From Burkholderiales bacterium (GTDB lineage: Bacteria > Pseudomonadota > Gammaproteobacteria > Burkholderiales > Burkholderiaceae_C): 64,000 nt of DNA. Each line of letters begins with the position of its first letter. Positions within the stretch are counted from its first letter, which is position 1. Made by a program: the position numbers and the translations under genes. This document shows positions 29,500 through 38,149 of this stretch, one piece after another. The stretch covers positions 100,958 to 164,957 of the forward strand of contig CANJJE010000006.1 in assembly GCA_947474755.1 (NCBI GenBank). Direction: 5' to 3'. The notes under the pieces are model-generated. The model was not told the origin of the DNA, did no database searches, and saw only the letters and a program-made list of their open reading frames with translations.

Positions 29500-29544
29500 T
29501 CAGTTCAATTCCCATTTGCGGAATCGAACCCACGTCCGCACAGG

Positions 29545-30660
29545 GTGCGGTGCGGCGAAAAGGCCGCTCTATCGCCGCACATCTTGCGGCGAGTCAGCCG
29601 TGCCCAGGGTCTGTTGATGGGGCGACTGGCCGATGTCGGAATGGCTCTGCGCGACCAGGCCAGCCTGTCGACGCTGACCGAGGACGTCATCAAGACCAGC
29701 GAGATCGAGGGCGAACAGCTCAACGTCGAGTCTGTGCGCTCCTCTATCGCTCGCCGACTCGGCGTCGACATCGGTGCCCTCGCCCCGGTGGACCGTCATG
29801 TCGAGGGCGTGGTCGAAATGGTGCTCGACGCCACCGCCAACTGCAACGCCGCGGTCACCCGGGATCGATTGTTCGGGTGGCATGCAGCACTCTTCCCCAC
29901 CGGCTACTCGGGCCTGGTCCGGATCAATGTGGGCGGCTGGCGTGACGATGCCACCGGTCCGATGCGGGTGGTCTCTGGCCCGTTGGGGCGCCAACGCGTG
30001 CATTTCGAAGCACCGCCGGCCGATCGACTTCAATCCGAAACCGACTGCTTCATCCACTGGGCCAACAGCGAATCCACCGAACCACCGCTGATCAAGGCCG
30101 GACTTGCGCACTTGTGGCTTGTCACCCTGCACCCGTTCGACGACGGCAACGGCCGCATCGCACGTGCTGTCGGCGACCTGTTCCTGGCCCGCGCTGATGG
30201 CAGCCCCCAGCGCTTCTACAGCCTGTCGGCGCAGATCCAGCGCGAGCGCAAGGCCTACTACGACATCCTGGAGCGAACGCAGAAGCAATCTCTCGATGTC
30301 ACCGAGTGGCTCGCCTGGTTTCTCCAGACCCTGCACCGCGCCGTCGATCAGGCACAGCACACGCTGGACGCCGTGCTGGCCAGGACGCGGTTCTTGCAGC
30401 GCTGGGCTGCACCGGGTTCTGCGCCACTGAACGAGCGACAGGTGAAGCTGGTCAATCGGCTACTGGATGGCTTCGAGGGCAAGTTCACCAGCAGCAAATG
30501 GGCGGCGATCGCCCAGTGTTCGCCGGACACCGCGCTGCGCGACATCACGGATTTGTTGACCCGTGGCGTCCTGCGCAAATCGGACGCCGGTGGCCGCAGC
30601 ACCAGCTACGAGCTGAACCACTCGCCAGAAATCCTGTTCCCCGCCCAGGGCTGGCGGTGA
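29545..30660 (+). CDS. Fic family protein (DUF4172-type), N-terminus probably truncated
   Basis: 371 residues from a GTG. The Fic motif HPFDDGNGRIAR is complete, so AMP-transfer activity is possible. The self-inhibitory motif (S/T)xxxE(G/N) is present near residue 50 as TSEIEGE. A C-terminal winged-helix region follows (TSSKWAAIAQCSPDTALRDI). Relatives start with a tryptophan-rich segment of about 20 residues before the SRAQGLL region; here it is replaced by MRCGEKAALSPHIL, right after the hydrolase fragment, so the 5' end was probably lost at a junction. Such proteins are toxin-like or regulatory AMPylators. Confidence 0.85.
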   Translation: MRCGEKAALSPHILRRVSRAQGLLMGRLADVGMALRDQASLSTLTEDVIKTSEIEGEQLNVESVRSSIARRLGVDIGALAPVDRHVEGVVEMVLDATANCNAAVTRDRLFGWHAALFPTGYSGLVRINVGGWRDDATGPMRVVSGPLGRQRVHFEAPPADRLQSETDCFIHWANSESTEPPLIKAGLAHLWLVTLHPFDDGNGRIARAVGDLFLARADGSPQRFYSLSAQIQRERKAYYDILERTQKQSLDVTEWLAWFLQTLHRAVDQAQHTLDAVLARTRFLQRWAAPGSAPLNERQVKLVNRLLDGFEGKFTSSKWAAIAQCSPDTALRDITDLLTRGVLRKSDAGGRSTSYELNHSPEILFPAQGWR

Positions 30661-30759
30661 CCCCACCGGGGCTGGCGCGGCGCTTGATGAACTACGGATT
30701 ACTAGCCCTCAATTAAGCGACAGATATGTAGAATTAGAAATCAAAAAGGCGACTGGTTG

Positions 30760-30765
30760 AGGAGG
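30760..30765 (+). promoter_or_regulatory. Strong ribosome binding site that sets the Fic-fusion start
   Basis: AGGAGG at 30760-30765 lies nine bases before the TTG at 30775. It argues against the upstream TTG at 30757, which it overlaps, and is too far from the ATG at 30790. The 100 bases upstream are AT-rich. Confidence 0.6.
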
Positions 30766-30774
30766 CCCGATCAA

Positions 30775-32253
30775 TTGACCGCGAAAATCATGACAAAGCA
30801 GGACGACTCGCTCCTGCTCTACGCGGAGATGAACAGCGCCCAGACCAGAGCTGTCCAGCGCAGACTCAAGGCGGGCGAGCTTACCCTGCTAGCCAAGGGG
30901 ATGGCCACCAGCCGACCGTCAGCCGAATGGCCTGCGCTCATCGCGCGTGACCGCATCCGCGTGCTTGCAGCCCTTTTCCCGGGCGCCATCTACGGCTACC
31001 GCAGCGCCTTTGACGGAGGGCTCCCCACCGATGGCGTGGTGTACCTGAGCCATACCTATCCCCGAAAAGTTGAACTGCCCGGCTTGACGGTTTCCCTTCT
31101 GAAGGGTGCAGCCAGGCAGGCGGGCGATATGCCCATGCAAGGCAAGGACCTTTACTTTCCCTCCGAGCCACGCCTGTTGCTGGAAAACCTGACGCAAAGC
31201 AGGGGCCCCGTGAAAAAGTCGGCAGGTCGAGAGGCGGTAGAAGCTCGCTTGCTCACCATTGGCGATTCGCGTGGAGACGACGCGCTGTCGCGCCTGCGTG
31301 AAGCCGCCCGCGTATTGGCGCCAACCCTCGGGTTTCAGAAAGAGTTTCTGGCGTTGGATTCGCTGATCGGCAGTATTTTTGGAACACGCGCCTCCAAACT
31401 GAAAACCGTGGCCGGCAAAGCCCGCACAGCCGCAGAACCGTACGACCCTGACCGGCTGGCACTCGTCGAAAAACTGGCCGCTGAACTTCGCACCACCCCC
31501 CTTCGGGAACCCGCCGCAGTAACGCCCACAAACCAGGCCCGTGCCAATTTCGCCTTCCTGGAGTCCTATTTTTCGAACTTCATAGAGGGAACCGAGTTCG
31601 ACGTGCAGGAAGCCAGGGGCTTCGTGCTGGACGGAAGGCCGATCGAGCAGCGGCCCAAGGACTCGCACGACGTTATCGGGGTATTCCGCCAGGCCGTGAG
31701 CCCCGCCTGGGTCAACCAGACGCTTTCATCGGGTGAGCCCGTGCTGGCCCAATTGCGGGCACGGCACGCCGACCAGATGGCCGAACGTCCCGAGGTCAGT
31801 CCAGGCGAATTCAAGGTCCAGGCGAACCGGGCGGGAAACACGGAGTTCGTTGCCCCCAGGCTCGTTCGCGGCACACTGATAGAAGGCTCCAGAATCCTGC
31901 CCTCAGTGCCCGCCGGCACGGCGCGCGCCTTGCTGGCGATGTTTCTGGTGTCCGAAGTCCATCCCTTCACGGACGGTAACGGCCGGCTGGCACGTCTTGT
32001 CATGAACGCCGAGCTTTCGGTGGTTGGCGCTTGCCGCATCATCATTCCGACGCTCTTTCGCGAAGAGTATCTTGATTGCCTGCGGGTGTTGTCGAGATCG
32101 GGTAATCCGGTGCCGTTCATTGCCGCCATGCAAAAGATCCAGGGCTGGACGGCAGCATTCGACCATCACAGTCTGGATGGGGTGATTGAGCAGCTGAAGG
32201 CCTGCAACGCGTTCGAGCGCTCGCGCGTGCAGTTCCAGCTTCTGACACCGTAA
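30775..32253 (+). CDS. AbiEi-like winged-helix / Fic domain fusion protein
   Basis: 492 residues from TTG 30775. The first 180 residues resemble the AbiEi/transcriptional-regulator antitoxin fold: RRLKAGELTLLAKGMATS, then a region around RDRIRVLAALFPGAIYGYRSA. The second half is a Fic domain with HPFTDGNGRLARLVMN and an inhibitory motif in FSNFIEGTEF. The arrangement joins an antitoxin-like DNA-binding module to an AMPylator in one chain. It could be a self-controlled toxin or a defence protein; no neighbour is an obvious separate antitoxin for it. The domain assignment of the N-terminal half is by motif similarity only. Confidence 0.75.
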   Translation: MTAKIMTKQDDSLLLYAEMNSAQTRAVQRRLKAGELTLLAKGMATSRPSAEWPALIARDRIRVLAALFPGAIYGYRSAFDGGLPTDGVVYLSHTYPRKVELPGLTVSLLKGAARQAGDMPMQGKDLYFPSEPRLLLENLTQSRGPVKKSAGREAVEARLLTIGDSRGDDALSRLREAARVLAPTLGFQKEFLALDSLIGSIFGTRASKLKTVAGKARTAAEPYDPDRLALVEKLAAELRTTPLREPAAVTPTNQARANFAFLESYFSNFIEGTEFDVQEARGFVLDGRPIEQRPKDSHDVIGVFRQAVSPAWVNQTLSSGEPVLAQLRARHADQMAERPEVSPGEFKVQANRAGNTEFVAPRLVRGTLIEGSRILPSVPAGTARALLAMFLVSEVHPFTDGNGRLARLVMNAELSVVGACRIIIPTLFREEYLDCLRVLSRSGNPVPFIAAMQKIQGWTAAFDHHSLDGVIEQLKACNAFERSRVQFQLLTP

Positions 32254-32382
32254 CCAGCTGCGGCGCCTTGCGATGGCGCCCCGGTCCACTAGCGACCAGC
32301 ACGCGCACAATCTCATGCAATCAGCGATTGCATTGCAATCATCGATTGAGATCCAGGCCTGTCCCAGCACTGGAGTCAAGCC

Positions 32383-32637
32383 GTGGCCAGTATCACCATC
32401 CGCAACCTCGATGACAACATCAAGCAGCGCTTACGAGTGCGCGCCGCCGAGCACGGCCGCTCGATGGAGGAGGAGGCGCGCGACATCCTTCGCCGGGCCA
32501 TGAGCGATGCCGCCGCGCCACGCGACCTGGCTGCTGCGATTCGCGCCCGCGTGACTCGGGCTGCGCGAGCTGAACTCAAGCTACCCGCTCGCGAGCCCAT
32601 GCGCGAGCCACCCCAACTCGGCCGCCAACCTCGATGA
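32383..32637 (+). CDS. FitA/VapB-type ribbon-helix-helix antitoxin
   Basis: 84 residues with a GTG start. The N-terminal RHH motif is typical of FitA (ASITIRNLDDNIKQRLRVRA, then HGRSMEEEARDILRRA). The C-terminal part, rich in Arg and Pro, would wrap the toxin. Its stop overlaps the start of the PIN toxin remnant by four bases (ATGA). The antitoxin looks intact although its toxin is broken. Confidence 0.88.
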   Translation: MASITIRNLDDNIKQRLRVRAAEHGRSMEEEARDILRRAMSDAAAPRDLAAAIRARVTRAARAELKLPAREPMREPPQLGRQPR

Positions 32638-32920
32638 TCATCCTCGACACCAACGTCCTGTCCGAACTCTTGCGACCGGAACCGGCCAGGCAGGTCGAGC
32701 AGTGGCTTTCGGGGCAGGACGGCGCACAGGTTTACTTCACCACGGTCGGCGAAGCAGAACTGCGGCACGGCGTGGCGCGGGCCGCCCGATCAGCCAGTTT
32801 GACAGCCAGATCGCCGCGATTGCCCGCGCCCGAAAGGCCGCCGTGGCAACCCGCAACACGAGCGACTACGAGGACTGCGGTATCGATCTGATCGATCCCT
32901 GGAGGCCCGTCGCTCGCTGA
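32634..32920 (+). pseudogene. VapC/FitB-type PIN toxin, internally deleted and frameshifted
   Basis: The N-terminus is a normal PIN start (MIILDTNVLSELLRPEPARQ) and runs to GEAELRHGVA. The reading then belongs to another frame, which gives the proper PIN C-terminus (GRPISQFDSQIAAIARA, then ATRNTSDYEDCGIDLIDPW). Roughly 50 residues between them are missing. Acidic residues of both ends remain but no single frame encodes them. The toxin is almost certainly inactive. Confidence 0.85.
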
Positions 32921-33339
32921 TGAGCGGCCGCAACCGACAACGATCCCCGACGCCCATGTATTTCTACTACGTGCTCGCCGTCACGCTGGCCGTCACGGCA
33001 TTCATCGCGCACCAGGCGCTGCGGCGGCTCGCGGTGCTGCGCTCCGGTGGCATAGCCACCGGCACCGTGGTCGGACATGAGATCGAGGACGGCTACGAAG
33101 CCACCGTCGACCACCCGGTCGTGCGCTTCACCGACCACCTCAGGCAGGACCACACGTTCCGCGCCGAGGGTCCCCGCTCGCAGTCCACCCGCCTGGGCGC
33201 CAGGGTGCCGGTGGTCTACCTGCGATCGAACCCCGAGCAGGCCTACGTGCGCAGCTTCCTGTGCATGTGGTGGAACGTGCTGCTGTGGAGCATCGTGGCG
33301 GTGGGCTTCTGGGGGGTGATGCTCAGCGTCGAGTGGTGA
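32920..33339 (+). CDS. DUF3592-like membrane protein
   Basis: 139 residues, or 127 if the ATG at 32956 is used. There is a transmembrane helix near the N-terminus (YFYYVLAVTLAVTAFIAHQA), a soluble beta-rich middle with DHPVVRFTDHLRQDHTF and VPVVYLRSNPEQAYV, and a C-terminal helix (WNVLLWSIVAVGFWGVML). This matches the DUF3592 layout. No function is known. The start overlaps the stop of the PIN remnant. Confidence 0.7.
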   Translation: MSGRNRQRSPTPMYFYYVLAVTLAVTAFIAHQALRRLAVLRSGGIATGTVVGHEIEDGYEATVDHPVVRFTDHLRQDHTFRAEGPRSQSTRLGARVPVVYLRSNPEQAYVRSFLCMWWNVLLWSIVAVGFWGVMLSVEW

Positions 33340-33364
33340 TCGCCGCACATCGACCCACGGTAAT

Positions 33365-33410
33365 CGTTTTGTATAACAACCTCATCATCCCTGGCTTCAG
33401 GGACCCACCC
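33365..33410 (+). repeat. 46-bp direct repeat, promoter-proximal copy
   Basis: Matches 29336-29381 with one mismatch. It contains a TATAAC box at 33372-33377 and a perfect hairpin (TCCCTG-GCTT-CAGGGA, 33388-33403); the mismatch in the other copy breaks the closing pair. It ends 15 bases before the hydrolase start. The two copies bracket the Fic/Fic/VapB block. Confidence 0.85.
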
Positions 33411-33425
33411 TGACGAGGAGCCGCG

Positions 33426-34451
33426 ATGAAAATCTACTTCGCCACCAACCGCGACCCGAACAAGCCCGACGCGCCCACCGACTTCGGAACCCGGTTCTCG
33501 GCCAGCGGCCTGACTGATCTGCGCTTCGGCAGCGCCGAGGTCACGGGCAGCAAGTTCGACAAGTACGTGCTCGACGTAGCCCCCGAGAAGCTGGACGTGG
33601 GCCTGGACAAGGCCCTTGTCAAGGACCTGAGCGGTCAGGTGCTGGGCAGCCGCAAGGTGTTCGAGGAGATGCGCGCCGAGATGGTGGCCAGCAAGCAGGA
33701 CTGCATGGTCTTCATCCACGGCTTCAACGTCAGCTTCCGGCAGGCGCTGCAGCGCTGCGCCCAGCTCAAGCAGTTCTATGGCGGCCGGCCGATGACCTGG
33801 CTGGTGTTCACCTGGCCGTCCGACGGCTCGATGCTGCCGTTCAAGGCCTATGCCAGCGACCGCGACGACGCCCGCGCCTCCGGCGTGGCGCTGGGCCGCG
33901 GCCTGCAGAAGCTGGCCAGCTTCCTCAGCGGCACCCGGCCCGAGGACTACTGCGGCCAGAGCGTGCACCTGATGACCCACAGCATGGGCGGCTATGCGCT
34001 GCGCTGGGCGTTCCAGTCGATCCGCGGTGGCAGCGGCGGCCACCTGCGCCGGCTGCTCGAGCACATCCTGATGTTCGCCCCCGACGAGGACGACGACGCC
34101 TTCGAGCTGGAGCACAAGCTGCAGGCCCTGCCCGACATGGCTCGGCGCCTGAGCCTGTATCACAACGCCGGCGACCTGGCCCTGGTGACCAGCGACGTGA
34201 CCAAGGGCAACCCCGACCGCCTGGGCGCCGCCGGCCCGCGCAATGCCCGTGCCCTGCCCGACAAGGTGAACGTGGTCGACTGCGAGCCGGTCACCAGCCG
34301 CAAGCAGGACCCCGACGGCCACGGCTACTACTGCCTGAACGAGACGGTGCGCCAGGACGTGCTGTCGGTGCTGTCCGGCCAGCCGCCGGTCGACATCAAG
34401 AGCCGCCGCTACCTGCCCGAGTTGCGCACCTACCGGCTGAAGAAGGCCTGA
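33426..34451 (+). CDS. Alpha/beta hydrolase, DUF900-like
   Basis: 341 residues with a good ribosome site (GAGGAG). The beginning MKIYFATNRDP is typical of DUF900-like esterases. The oxyanion strand is MVFIHGFNVSF near residue 97, and the nucleophile Ser is in VHLMTHSMGGYA (G-x-S-x-G variant, H-S-M-G-G). The substrate is unknown. A deleted copy sits 4 kb upstream at 29336. It lies between toxin-antitoxin-type genes, but no functional link is shown. Confidence 0.8.
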   Translation: MKIYFATNRDPNKPDAPTDFGTRFSASGLTDLRFGSAEVTGSKFDKYVLDVAPEKLDVGLDKALVKDLSGQVLGSRKVFEEMRAEMVASKQDCMVFIHGFNVSFRQALQRCAQLKQFYGGRPMTWLVFTWPSDGSMLPFKAYASDRDDARASGVALGRGLQKLASFLSGTRPEDYCGQSVHLMTHSMGGYALRWAFQSIRGGSGGHLRRLLEHILMFAPDEDDDAFELEHKLQALPDMARRLSLYHNAGDLALVTSDVTKGNPDRLGAAGPRNARALPDKVNVVDCEPVTSRKQDPDGHGYYCLNETVRQDVLSVLSGQPPVDIKSRRYLPELRTYRLKKA

Positions 34452-34493
34452 TCAGCCCGGCTTGTAAATCGGCCCGCTGGCATACTGCCCCGG

Positions 34494-34814
34494 ATGCGCA
34501 TGACACCCCAACAACAAAGCACGCTCACCGCTGCGGTGCGGCACCGGTTTGGGCCGAACGGTCGGTTGTGGGTGTTCGGCTCTCGCCTCGATGACCAGGC
34601 GCGGGGTGGCGACTTCGACATCATGGTCAGCTGCAACGATGCCGATGCGACTCGCCTGCTGGATGCGAAGCTGAACTTGCTCGCCGATTTGCACGCTACG
34701 CCGGCCTTCGAGGACGAACGAATCGACGTGGTGCTGTTTTCGCCGTCACTCGACCCGCAACCGCGTGCCATTCATCGCGAGGCGATGGCGCACGGCGTGG
34801 AGCTGCCACTGTGA
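34494..34814 (+). CDS. MNT-type minimal nucleotidyltransferase (MntA-like antitoxin)
   Basis: 106 residues. The polymerase-beta motif is seen in FGSRLDDQARGGDFDI (GS, nine residues, DxD), with a further Asp in ERIDVVLF. In HEPN/MNT modules this protein modifies the HEPN toxin with AMP and silences it. It overlaps the HEPN gene by four bases (GTGA). A CATACT box ends eight bases before the ATG, so a leaderless transcript is possible. Confidence 0.85.
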   Translation: MRMTPQQQSTLTAAVRHRFGPNGRLWVFGSRLDDQARGGDFDIMVSCNDADATRLLDAKLNLLADLHATPAFEDERIDVVLFSPSLDPQPRAIHREAMAHGVELPL

Positions 34815-35293
34815 CGACCTCTGCAAGCCTCAAGCTGCTTGCTGCACTGGCTGAATGTCAGCTGCATGCCGAGGTGCTTTCTGATGCTGCGCACAGTTTG
34901 CCAGCGCATTTCGAGGCGGCCGATGTTGTAAACATCACTGCTGACGTTCGCCGCACGCTTGACCAGCTGGCGTACCGCTTCATGAAGTTGCAGGACGCGC
35001 TGGGCGAGAAAGTCCTGCCTGGCTTGCTGGTCGCAACCCTTGATTCCCTGCCACCTCACGCGACGTTTGCTGAAAAACTGCAACGACTCGAACGCCTGGG
35101 GGCTTTACCGTCGGCCGATGCCTGGCGCTTGCTGCGCGAGGTTCGCAACGGGCTGGCTCACGAGTACCCGGAGAACCCTGCACTTCAGGCGGCCGCACTC
35201 ACACGGCTGCTGGGCGGCGCTCGCGAGCTGATTGCCGTCTGGCGAGCCGTCCGGACATTCGTTGACACTCGGCTGAACCTCGGCCCGCCGTGA
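34811..35293 (+). CDS. HEPN domain protein (HepT-like toxin)
   Basis: 160 all-helical residues with a GTG start. The HEPN RNase motif R-x4-6-H is present as Arg112-Asn113 to His117 (REVRNGLAHEYPE). It is coupled to the upstream MNT gene. Together they form a HepT/MntA-type toxin-antitoxin pair, in which HEPN cleaves RNA and MNT neutralises it. The gene converges on ugd with a 24-base gap. Confidence 0.82.
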   Translation: MTTSASLKLLAALAECQLHAEVLSDAAHSLPAHFEAADVVNITADVRRTLDQLAYRFMKLQDALGEKVLPGLLVATLDSLPPHATFAEKLQRLERLGALPSADAWRLLREVRNGLAHEYPENPALQAAALTRLLGGARELIAVWRAVRTFVDTRLNLGPP

Positions 35294-35317
35294 AGCGGCA
35301 GAACGGGTTCACCGGAC

Positions 35318-36643
35318 TCAGCCCGGCCGCCCGATGCTCATGTACTCGATGCCCAGTGTGCGCATGAACGCAGGGTCGTAGAGGTTGCGTCCGTCGATCA
35401 CCACGGGCTGCTTGAGCAGGGCCTTGATGCCGTCGAAGTCGGGGCTCTTGAACTCTTTCCATTCGGTGATGATGACCAGGGCGTCAGAACCTTCGAGCGC
35501 CTTCGTCTGGTTGTCGACGAAGGTGAGGCCCTTCGTGCCTTCCATCACCCGCCTGGCTTCGGTGATTGCCACCGGGTCGTAGGCCTTGATGGTGGCGCCG
35601 CGTTTCACAAGCTCGGCGATCACCACGCGGCTGGGCGCGTCGCGCATGTCGTCGGTGTTGGGCTTGAACGAGAGGCCCCAGATGGCGAACTGGCGGCCGC
35701 TCAGGTCTTCGCCAAAGCGCTTGACCACCTTGTCGACCAGCACGTGCTTCTGCTTGTCGTTGGCGGCTTCCACGGCGGTCAGCACCTGCAGCGTGACGCC
35801 GTTGTCCTTGGCGGTTTTCACCAGCGCCTTCACGTCTTTCGGGAAGCATGAGCCGCCGTAGCCGGCACCGGCGTACAGGAAGTGGGTGCCGATGCGCGGG
35901 TCGCTGCCGATGCCCTTGCGCACCAGCTCGATGTCAGCGCCTACTTTCTCGGCCAGCAATGCCAGCTCGTTCATGAAGCTGATGCGGGTGGCCAGCATCG
36001 AGTTGGCTGCGTACTTGGTGAATTCGGCGCTCTTGATGTCCATCACCAGCAGCTTGTCGTGGTTGCGCATGAAGGGCGAATAGATCGAGCGCATCAGCAG
36101 GATCGCGCGCTCGTCGTCGGCACCCACGACGATGCGGTCGGGCCGCATGAAGTCTTCAACTGCCGCGCCTTCCTTCAGGAATTCGGGGTTCGAGACGATG
36201 GCGAAATCGACATTCACACCGCGCTTCGCCAGCTCCTCGGTCACGGCCGCGCGCACCTTTTCGCCGGTGCCCACCGGCACGGTGCTCTTGTCGACGATGA
36301 CCTTGTAGTCGGTCATGTGGCGGCCCACGTTGCGTGCGGCTGCCACCACGTACTGCAGGTCGGCCGAGCCGTCTTCGTCGGGCGGCGTGCCCACGCCGAT
36401 GAACTGCAAGGTGCCGTGGTTGACGGCGGCCACCACGTCGGTGGTGAACTGCAGCCGGCCAGCCGTGCGGTTGCGCTTGACGACGTCGAGCAGCCCGGGC
36501 TCGTGGATCGGGATGCCGCCGTCTTCGAGGATCTTGATCTTGGCCGCATCCACGTCGAGGCACATCACATGGTTGCCCATTTCCGCGAGGCACGCGCCGG
36601 TGACGAGGCCGACGTAGCCGGTACCGATGATGGTGATCTTCAT
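35318..36643 (-). CDS. ugd: UDP-glucose 6-dehydrogenase
   Basis: 441 residues. NAD-binding N-terminus [20 protein letters not shown], catalytic Cys in [14 protein letters not shown] near residue 260, and the family segment [11 protein letters not shown]. It makes UDP-glucuronate from UDP-glucose, implying a uronic acid in the EPS. It is the last gene of the right-arm EPS operon, 34 bases after manC. Confidence 0.97.
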   Translation of the reverse strand: MKITIIGTGYVGLVTGACLAEMGNHVMCLDVDAAKIKILEDGGIPIHEPGLLDVVKRNRTAGRLQFTTDVVAAVNHGTLQFIGVGTPPDEDGSADLQYVVAAARNVGRHMTDYKVIVDKSTVPVGTGEKVRAAVTEELAKRGVNVDFAIVSNPEFLKEGAAVEDFMRPDRIVVGADDERAILLMRSIYSPFMRNHDKLLVMDIKSAEFTKYAANSMLATRISFMNELALLAEKVGADIELVRKGIGSDPRIGTHFLYAGAGYGGSCFPKDVKALVKTAKDNGVTLQVLTAVEAANDKQKHVLVDKVVKRFGEDLSGRQFAIWGLSFKPNTDDMRDAPSRVVIAELVKRGATIKAYDPVAITEARRVMEGTKGLTFVDNQTKALEGSDALVIITEWKEFKSPDFDGIKALLKQPVVIDGRNLYDPAFMRTLGIEYMSIGRPG

Positions 36644-36677
36644 GGAGTTTTTCTCTCGAGTGGATGTGAGGAATGGT

Positions 36678-38144
36678 TCAACCGATGCGCCCGTAGGTGT
36701 CTTCGAATCGCACGATGTCGTCTTCGCCGAGGTAGCTGCCCGACTGCACCTCGATGATCTCCAGCGGCACCTTGCCCGGGTTGGCGAGGCGGTGCACCTG
36801 GCCGAGCGGGATGTAGGTGCTCTGGTTTTCGGTGAGCAGGATCACCTGGTCGCCATTGGTCACTTCGGCGGTGCCGTGCACGACGATCCAGTGTTCGGCG
36901 CGGTGGTGGTGCTTCTGCAGGCTGAGCGTGGCGCCGGGCTTGACCATGATGCGCTTGACCTGGAAGCGCCCGCCGGAGTCGATGCTGTCGTACCAGCCCC
37001 AGGGCCGGTGGACCTGACGGTGCAGCGTGTGCTCGGTGCGCCCGTCACGCTGCAGCTGGCCGACGATCTGCGTGACCTCCTGGCTGCGGCTGCGATGGGT
37101 GACGAGCACCGCGTCGGGCGTCTCGACCACCACCACGTCGTCGAGGCCGATCACGCCCACCAGCCGGCTCGTCGCGTGCACCAGCGTGTTGCGGCTGTCG
37201 CGCAGCAGTGCGTCGCCGCGGCTGGCATTGCCGGCCGTGTCTTTCGTGCTGGCGTCCCACACCGCGTCCCAGGCGCCGAGGTCGGACCACCCGGCGTCCA
37301 TGGTCACCATGCGGATGTCGAACCCGGGTGAGGCAGGGCAGTGTTCCATCACCGCGTAGTCGACCGACTCGCTGGGGATCGCTTCGAACGCCTTGCGATC
37401 GGGGCGGATGAAAGGGGCGTCGGCGGTGCGGCCGTCCCACGCAGTCTGCGTGGCGCTGGCGATGTCGGGCCTGAACTGCCGCAGCGCCTTCAGCCACACC
37501 GATGCGCGCACGACGAAGATGCCGCTGTTCCAGTAGTAGCGGCCGTCGGCCAGGTAGCGCTGGGCGGTGGGCAGATCGGGCTTCTCGACGAACTCGGCGA
37601 CGCGCTGCGCGGTGTTGGCATCGTCGCCGTCGGCTGGGGTGCAGCGCAGGTAGCCGAAACCGGTTTCCGGCCCGGTGGGCGAGATGCCCAGCGTCACGAT
37701 GGCGCCCTGCGCCGCGGCGCGCACAGCGCCTTGCAGTGCCAGCGTGAAGGCCGTTTCGTCGACATAGGCGTGGTCCGCGGCCGTCACCACCAGTACCGGG
37801 TCGGTGCCGTCGGCGCTCGCGTGCAGCGCGGCCAGCGTCATCGCGGGTGCGGTGTTGCGCCCGGTGGGCTCGAGCAGCACGGTGGCCGGTGGCAGCTTCA
37901 GTTCGCGCAATTGGTCGAGCACCAGGAAGCGGTGTTCTTCGTTGCCGACGATCAGCGGTGGGGCCAAGGCGATGTCAGGGGCTGCCAGTGTGGTCAGCCG
38001 CTGCGTGGCCTGCTGGAAGAGGCTCTGGTTGCCTTGCAGCACCAGGAACTGCTTCGGGTACTGAGCGCGAGACAGCGGCCAAAGCCGCGTGCCGCTGCCG
38101 CCAGCCATGATGACGGGTTGAACCAGGATGGAGGTCGCTGTCAT
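36678..38144 (-). CDS. manC: Mannose-1-phosphate guanylyltransferase / mannose-6-phosphate isomerase
   Basis: 488 residues from the ATG at 38144; the frame stays open far upstream but that part is antisense to nothing meaningful and lies in fcl. The pyrophosphorylase signature is [20 protein letters not shown], with FVEKPD in the middle. The C-terminal cupin isomerase has [19 protein letters not shown]. This bifunctional type makes GDP-mannose, feeding gmd and fcl. The phosphomannomutase needed between the two activities is not in this window. Confidence 0.95.
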   Translation of the reverse strand: MTATSILVQPVIMAGGSGTRLWPLSRAQYPKQFLVLQGNQSLFQQATQRLTTLAAPDIALAPPLIVGNEEHRFLVLDQLRELKLPPATVLLEPTGRNTAPAMTLAALHASADGTDPVLVVTAADHAYVDETAFTLALQGAVRAAAQGAIVTLGISPTGPETGFGYLRCTPADGDDANTAQRVAEFVEKPDLPTAQRYLADGRYYWNSGIFVVRASVWLKALRQFRPDIASATQTAWDGRTADAPFIRPDRKAFEAIPSESVDYAVMEHCPASPGFDIRMVTMDAGWSDLGAWDAVWDASTKDTAGNASRGDALLRDSRNTLVHATSRLVGVIGLDDVVVVETPDAVLVTHRSRSQEVTQIVGQLQRDGRTEHTLHRQVHRPWGWYDSIDSGGRFQVKRIMVKPGATLSLQKHHHRAEHWIVVHGTAEVTNGDQVILLTENQSTYIPLGQVHRLANPGKVPLEIIEVQSGSYLGEDDIVRFEDTYGRIG

Positions 38145-38149
38145 GGTGT

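Noticed and set aside
29340..29945. Open frame fusing the hydrolase fragment to part of the Fic region
   Set aside because: The Fic protein is encoded in another frame there, and the fragment is a deleted copy without its start.
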